In this document: piece after piece, positions 3,630 through 6,240 of the stretch
Position numbering within the stretch: position 1 is the stretch's first letter
How the letters are laid out: each line of letters opens with the position of its first letter
NCBI GenBank assembly: GCA_045577475.1
Contig: JAZNIM010000037.1
Span: 1-6,240, forward strand
DNA from: UMGS1387 sp045577475
GTDB taxonomy: Bacteria > Bacillota > Clostridia > Oscillospirales > CAG-382
Length of the DNA stretch: 6,240 nucleotides
Direction: 5' to 3'
Notes under the pieces: generated by a model
The model's database searches: none
Seen by the model: the letters and a program-made list of their open reading frames with translations, nothing else
Told to the model about the DNA's origin: nothing
Made by a program: the position numbers and the translations under genes

Positions 3630-6240
3630 TTATTTTGTTATTCCGAGAGCATCAATATATTCCTTATACTTGATGTAGTCGTGGTTTGTATTGCTTTCAT
3701 CGGCACCTGCTTCAACCCAGTTGTCGTAAATCTTCTGACCAACATCTCTGGGGCTTGTGATATAGCTTTCGCCGTATACGTATGCACCCGCCATTACGCT
3801 GTAAGGACGTACTACAAGGTACTTATCTGCGTACTGTGAAGGAATACCCACAATTACGGCAGTAAATACAGAGTAATTATCCTCAAGCTCATAAATCTTT
3901 TCGCTTATCTCATCAGCAGGACAGTATGCTTTACCTGTAACGTAGGATGCCTTGCCGTTTGAGGACTTGAACTGATGTGTAAGCTCTTGACCGTCAAGAG
4001 TTTCGCTAAGTGCAACAATCCAGCCGTATTCGGTGAGATTTGCGTTTTCTCTTACTTCGTTTGCCATTGCAGCTTTAAAACGAACACCCGTTGTTTCAGG
4101 ATTGTCAACTCTCAGGCCTACACCCTCTCTCTTCTGAGGAGCTGTGACAACGGGAGCAAAGTCTGCACCTTTATTACCGTAGATACGAACGTAGTCAACC
4201 TCCCACTTACTGAGAATGTTTGTTCCGTCAAGTCTAAGCTCCGTAACATATTCATCCAAATTATATGCAGAACCTGCAACACTTACATCGAAGGTATAAT
4301 AGCCTTCTTCATCAACCTGTGCATTTCTGTAATACTCACTTAAGGGATAAAGCCAAGCACTTGATGCAGATTTCATAATTATCTGGCAGGAAGAACCGCC
4401 AAGGGCACTTTCAAAGCTTGTTGTGGACCAATCATAAGTGTATGTAGGCTTTTTGCCTGTTGTTTCATCGGCTGTGTCAGATTCTTTTGTGTAGGTGTCA
4501 AGCTGTGTGGGTCTGATTCTCACCGCTACTCTCTTAATATCTTTTATTTTAATCTTAGGACGTGCTGCGTCACTATTCGCTCTGAAGTAAAGAATAGAAT
4601 CCCAGTTGCCGGCGGATGAAAATACATCACTGTTAACCACTGCATTACCGTCTTCATAAGCAACACCTATTGATGAACGGCCTGCGTAAACATAATTTAC
4701 GCTGTTTTCGTCATTAAACTCAAATGCATAAAGCAATTCATCCGTACTGTCAGGTGTACCTGCGACTGCATAAACAACAATATCTTTATTCTCAAGAGCA
4801 ACCTCGTCTACCTTTTCACCGTCCGCAGTAAGCGCCCAGCCGTTCTTTCCTTCGGGATACTCAACGCCCTGATTTGCAGGATTAAAGCTTTCAAGAATGT
4901 TGCCGTTGCCGTCATCAAGAATCCACTTTGTATCAACAACGCTGTCGCCGTTCATATAGGTTACCTTATAGTAAGGATAGTAGCCTATATTATCAAAATA
5001 GTGGTTAGGCTCGTTTTCGCCGAAGCCATCGTCTGTTTTAGCTCTGTACTGGAACTGAATATAGGACAAATCAGTACCGCCTGTCACACTGTCTTTTGCA
5101 AAATAGTGTCCCCAAGCCATGTTTTCTGCACCCTTATTATATACAGGCATATCCGAAATTTTGAGGGAATGAAGTGTTGATGCATTACCCTTGAGTACCC
5201 AGAAGGTTCCGCATCCTGCACCTGTATTATCTGCATTTGCAAGCAGTGTATCAAAGGTTATAAATACAGGTCTTGAATCGGAAGGCTTTTCGAAGCCTGC
5301 AGTTTCAAAATGCACAGCAGTATACGACAGGCTTGATGTAACACCCGTGTAATCGTAAAGCTTAAGAGCATTGCCGCTTCCAACGGGAGACGCATCTACG
5401 GTAAGCTTAACATTACTGCCTCCTGCCGCTGCAACAGACATACCGTTTTCGGCATACATAACATACTTGCTCTTATCATAGCTGATTTCGCCAAGGTTTT
5501 CAAAGCCCTGAAGCTCTTCTGTTCCCGTAAGGATATTGATACCGGGCCTAAAATTAGCATCAACGGCATACACTACGATATCCTCGTTTTCAAGAGGAAT
5601 ATTCTTGGAAGCTACGCCGTCTTTTGTCAGCGACCAACCGGACTTGCCTTCGGGAAGAGCAACTCCCTGAGCTGCCGGGTTGAAAACTCTAAGAAGGTTG
5701 CCGTTTGCATCTTCAAGCACCCACTTTGTATCAACAACACTGTCGCCGTTCATGTAGGTTACCTTGTAGTAAGGGTAGTAGCCGAGGTTATCTATATAAT
5801 GACGTACAACATCTACGTCATCAGATGTATCACCTATGGTTTCATTTGTCGCCTTGTTATATCCATCAGCATTAAGGTGTGCCGTAAGCTGAATGCTTGC
5901 AAGACCCGCTGTACCGCTGTTTTCATCAAGTACATGAGCATGAGTCCATTTGGGAGATTCATTATAAGCATAGCAGCTATAGCTGTATGCACCGTTACCC
6001 TTGCCGTTGAGCTTGTCTCTGAACAAAGGATATGATGAAGTTGCACCGGTTGTATAAACTGTGGTAGATTCATCAAACTGCTTCTGTGAAAAGATATCAT
6101 ACTTGATAAGAACGGGTCTTCCGTCTTCGGGTGCTTCGTAATTGGTTGTATAAAGCTGAGGATAAAGCTCGTAGCTTGTCTTAGCCTGCGCTTTTTCATA
6201 AAGATATCCGCTGAACATAAGGGACTTACCTGTTTCGCCG
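3630..6240 (-). CDS. Large extracellular multidomain carbohydrate-binding-like protein, C-terminal part
   Basis: The last 869 codons of a longer gene are visible. The frame is open to the window edge; the ATG at 6218 has no ribosome binding site and lies inside a repeated domain, so it is not the start. Numbering from that Met: 1-144, end of a beta-rich domain resembling a jelly-roll carbohydrate-binding module; 145-219, a repeat resembling InlB-B/Listeria-Bacteroides repeats (VTY-NG...GW...VVYAV); 230-410 and 411-485, a second copy of that pair; 495-682, another beta-sandwich-like domain ending DYVRIYG; 699-835, a C-terminal domain found on clostridial secreted proteins. Few cysteines, many Asp, Gly, Tyr and Thr, and no membrane segment fit an exported protein. 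No LPXTG motif, SLH domain or dockerin occurs at the C-terminus, so any anchor or enzyme must be N-terminal, outside the window. Polysaccharide binding is inferred; no catalytic domain is seen. Confidence 0.8.
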   Translation of the reverse strand, partial: GETGKSLMFSGYLYEKAQAKTSYELYPQLYTTNYEAPEDGRPVLIKYDIFSQKQFDESTTVYTTGATSSYPLFRDKLNGKGNGAYSYSCYAYNESPKWTHAHVLDENSGTAGLASIQLTAHLNADGYNKATNETIGDTSDDVDVVRHYIDNLGYYPYYKVTYMNGDSVVDTKWVLEDANGNLLRVFNPAAQGVALPEGKSGWSLTKDGVASKNIPLENEDIVVYAVDANFRPGINILTGTEELQGFENLGEISYDKSKYVMYAENGMSVAAAGGSNVKLTVDASPVGSGNALKLYDYTGVTSSLSYTAVHFETAGFEKPSDSRPVFITFDTLLANADNTGAGCGTFWVLKGNASTLHSLKISDMPVYNKGAENMAWGHYFAKDSVTGGTDLSYIQFQYRAKTDDGFGENEPNHYFDNIGYYPYYKVTYMNGDSVVDTKWILDDGNGNILESFNPANQGVEYPEGKNGWALTADGEKVDEVALENKDIVVYAVAGTPDSTDELLYAFEFNDENSVNYVYAGRSSIGVAYEDGNAVVNSDVFSSAGNWDSILYFRANSDAARPKIKIKDIKRVAVRIRPTQLDTYTKESDTADETTGKKPTYTYDWSTTSFESALGGSSCQIIMKSASSAWLYPLSEYYRNAQVDEEGYYTFDVSVAGSAYNLDEYVTELRLDGTNILSKWEVDYVRIYGNKGADFAPVVTAPQKREGVGLRVDNPETTGVRFKAAMANEVRENANLTEYGWIVALSETLDGQELTHQFKSSNGKASYVTGKAYCPADEISEKIYELEDNYSVFTAVIVGIPSQYADKYLVVRPYSVMAGAYVYGESYITSPRDVGQKIYDNWVEAGADESNTNHDYIKYKEYIDALGITK
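3714..4124 (-). other. C-terminal surface-protein domain, unnamed
   Basis: This covers residues 699-835 of the surface protein. The segments are TTGVRFKAAM (709-718), EYGWIVALSE (730-739), FTAVIVGIP (785-793), VVRPYSVMAGAYVYGE (802-817) and a closing SPRDVGQKIYDN (822-833). From memory, this GvRFka...YGwiva...RPY...YGe pattern recurs at the ends of Firmicute extracellular proteins, but I cannot name a family. An Asp/Asn-rich tail of about 30 residues follows. Confidence 0.5.
4764..5003 (-). repeat. Intragenic protein repeat, copy 2 (80 codons)
   Basis: This encodes residues 406-485 and is about 72% identical to copy 1 (58 of 80 residues) with no gaps, at an exact spacing of 266 residues (798 bp). 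It starts at the DN-IGYYPYYKVTY segment, joining the end of the jelly-roll-like domain to the InlB-B-like repeat. A 63-bp core (4923-4985) matches copy 1 at 59 of 63 bases. Confidence 0.85.
5562..5801 (-). repeat. Intragenic protein repeat, copy 1 (80 codons)
   Basis: This encodes residues 140-219, the partner of the copy at 4764-5003. The 63-bp core at 5721-5783 encodes 21 residues identical to those of the other copy, and all four base differences are synonymous. The upstream domains also correspond (YEAPEDGRPVLIKYD at 27-41 against FEKPSDSRPVFITFD at 309-323), so the duplicated unit is the whole two-domain module. Confidence 0.85.

Noticed and set aside
5834..6199. Minus-strand open frame of 121 codons overlapping the surface-protein gene
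   Set aside because: It is a frame-shifted reading of the repeat-bearing surface-protein gene, with no ribosome binding site or domain.
6216..6218. ATG as the start of the surface-protein gene
   Set aside because: No Shine-Dalgarno precedes it, the frame stays open upstream to the window edge, and the residues around it (GETGKSLMFSG) align with the interior of the second repeat (VGSGNALKLYD).
3630..6240. Surface protein as part of the uronate operon
   Set aside because: perR, transcribed on the opposite strand, and a bidirectional terminator lie between them; shared function is possible but co-transcription is not.

Overview
This window looks like part of a Clostridia-type Firmicute chromosome, possibly an uncultured gut or rumen plant-fibre degrader (inference). 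The supporting signs are two textbook sigma-A promoters, strong AGGAGG-type ribosome binding sites, a PerR-type Fur regulator, moderately AT-rich DNA and a large multidomain carbohydrate-binding surface protein. No RNA genes, CRISPR arrays, insertion sequences or phage genes are visible.

Layout, left to right: (1) 1-749, minus strand, an RraA-superfamily protein whose 3' end is cut by the window edge; (2) 762-2117, minus strand, uxaC (uronate isomerase), directly upstream of the RraA gene in a two-gene coupled operon; (3) 2118-2250, a compact divergent control region with a perfect-consensus promoter for uxaC, an interleaved weaker promoter for the opposite gene, a 21-bp-spaced direct repeat and a 12-bp palindrome; (4) 2251-3039, plus strand, an AraC-family regulator; (5) 3144-3536, plus strand, a PerR-like peroxide sensor with its own perfect-consensus promoter and a PerR-box-like operator; (6) 3590-3614, a hairpin able to stop transcription from both sides; (7) 3630-6240, minus strand, the C-terminal 869 residues of a large extracellular protein with tandem 266-residue repeats, whose 5' end lies beyond the window.

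How the parts may fit: UxaC opens hexuronate catabolism (glucuronate/galacturonate released from pectin or glucuronoxylan). The divergent AraC-type protein is the obvious candidate to switch uxaC-rraA, and the DNA between them has the geometry expected of AraC-family control. The RraA-like protein, coupled to UxaC at the stop codon/Shine-Dalgarno overlap, is not one of the classical enzymes of the pathway and is the most promising unknown here. The surface protein could help bind polysaccharide, but perR and a terminator separate it from the uronate genes, so that link is speculative.
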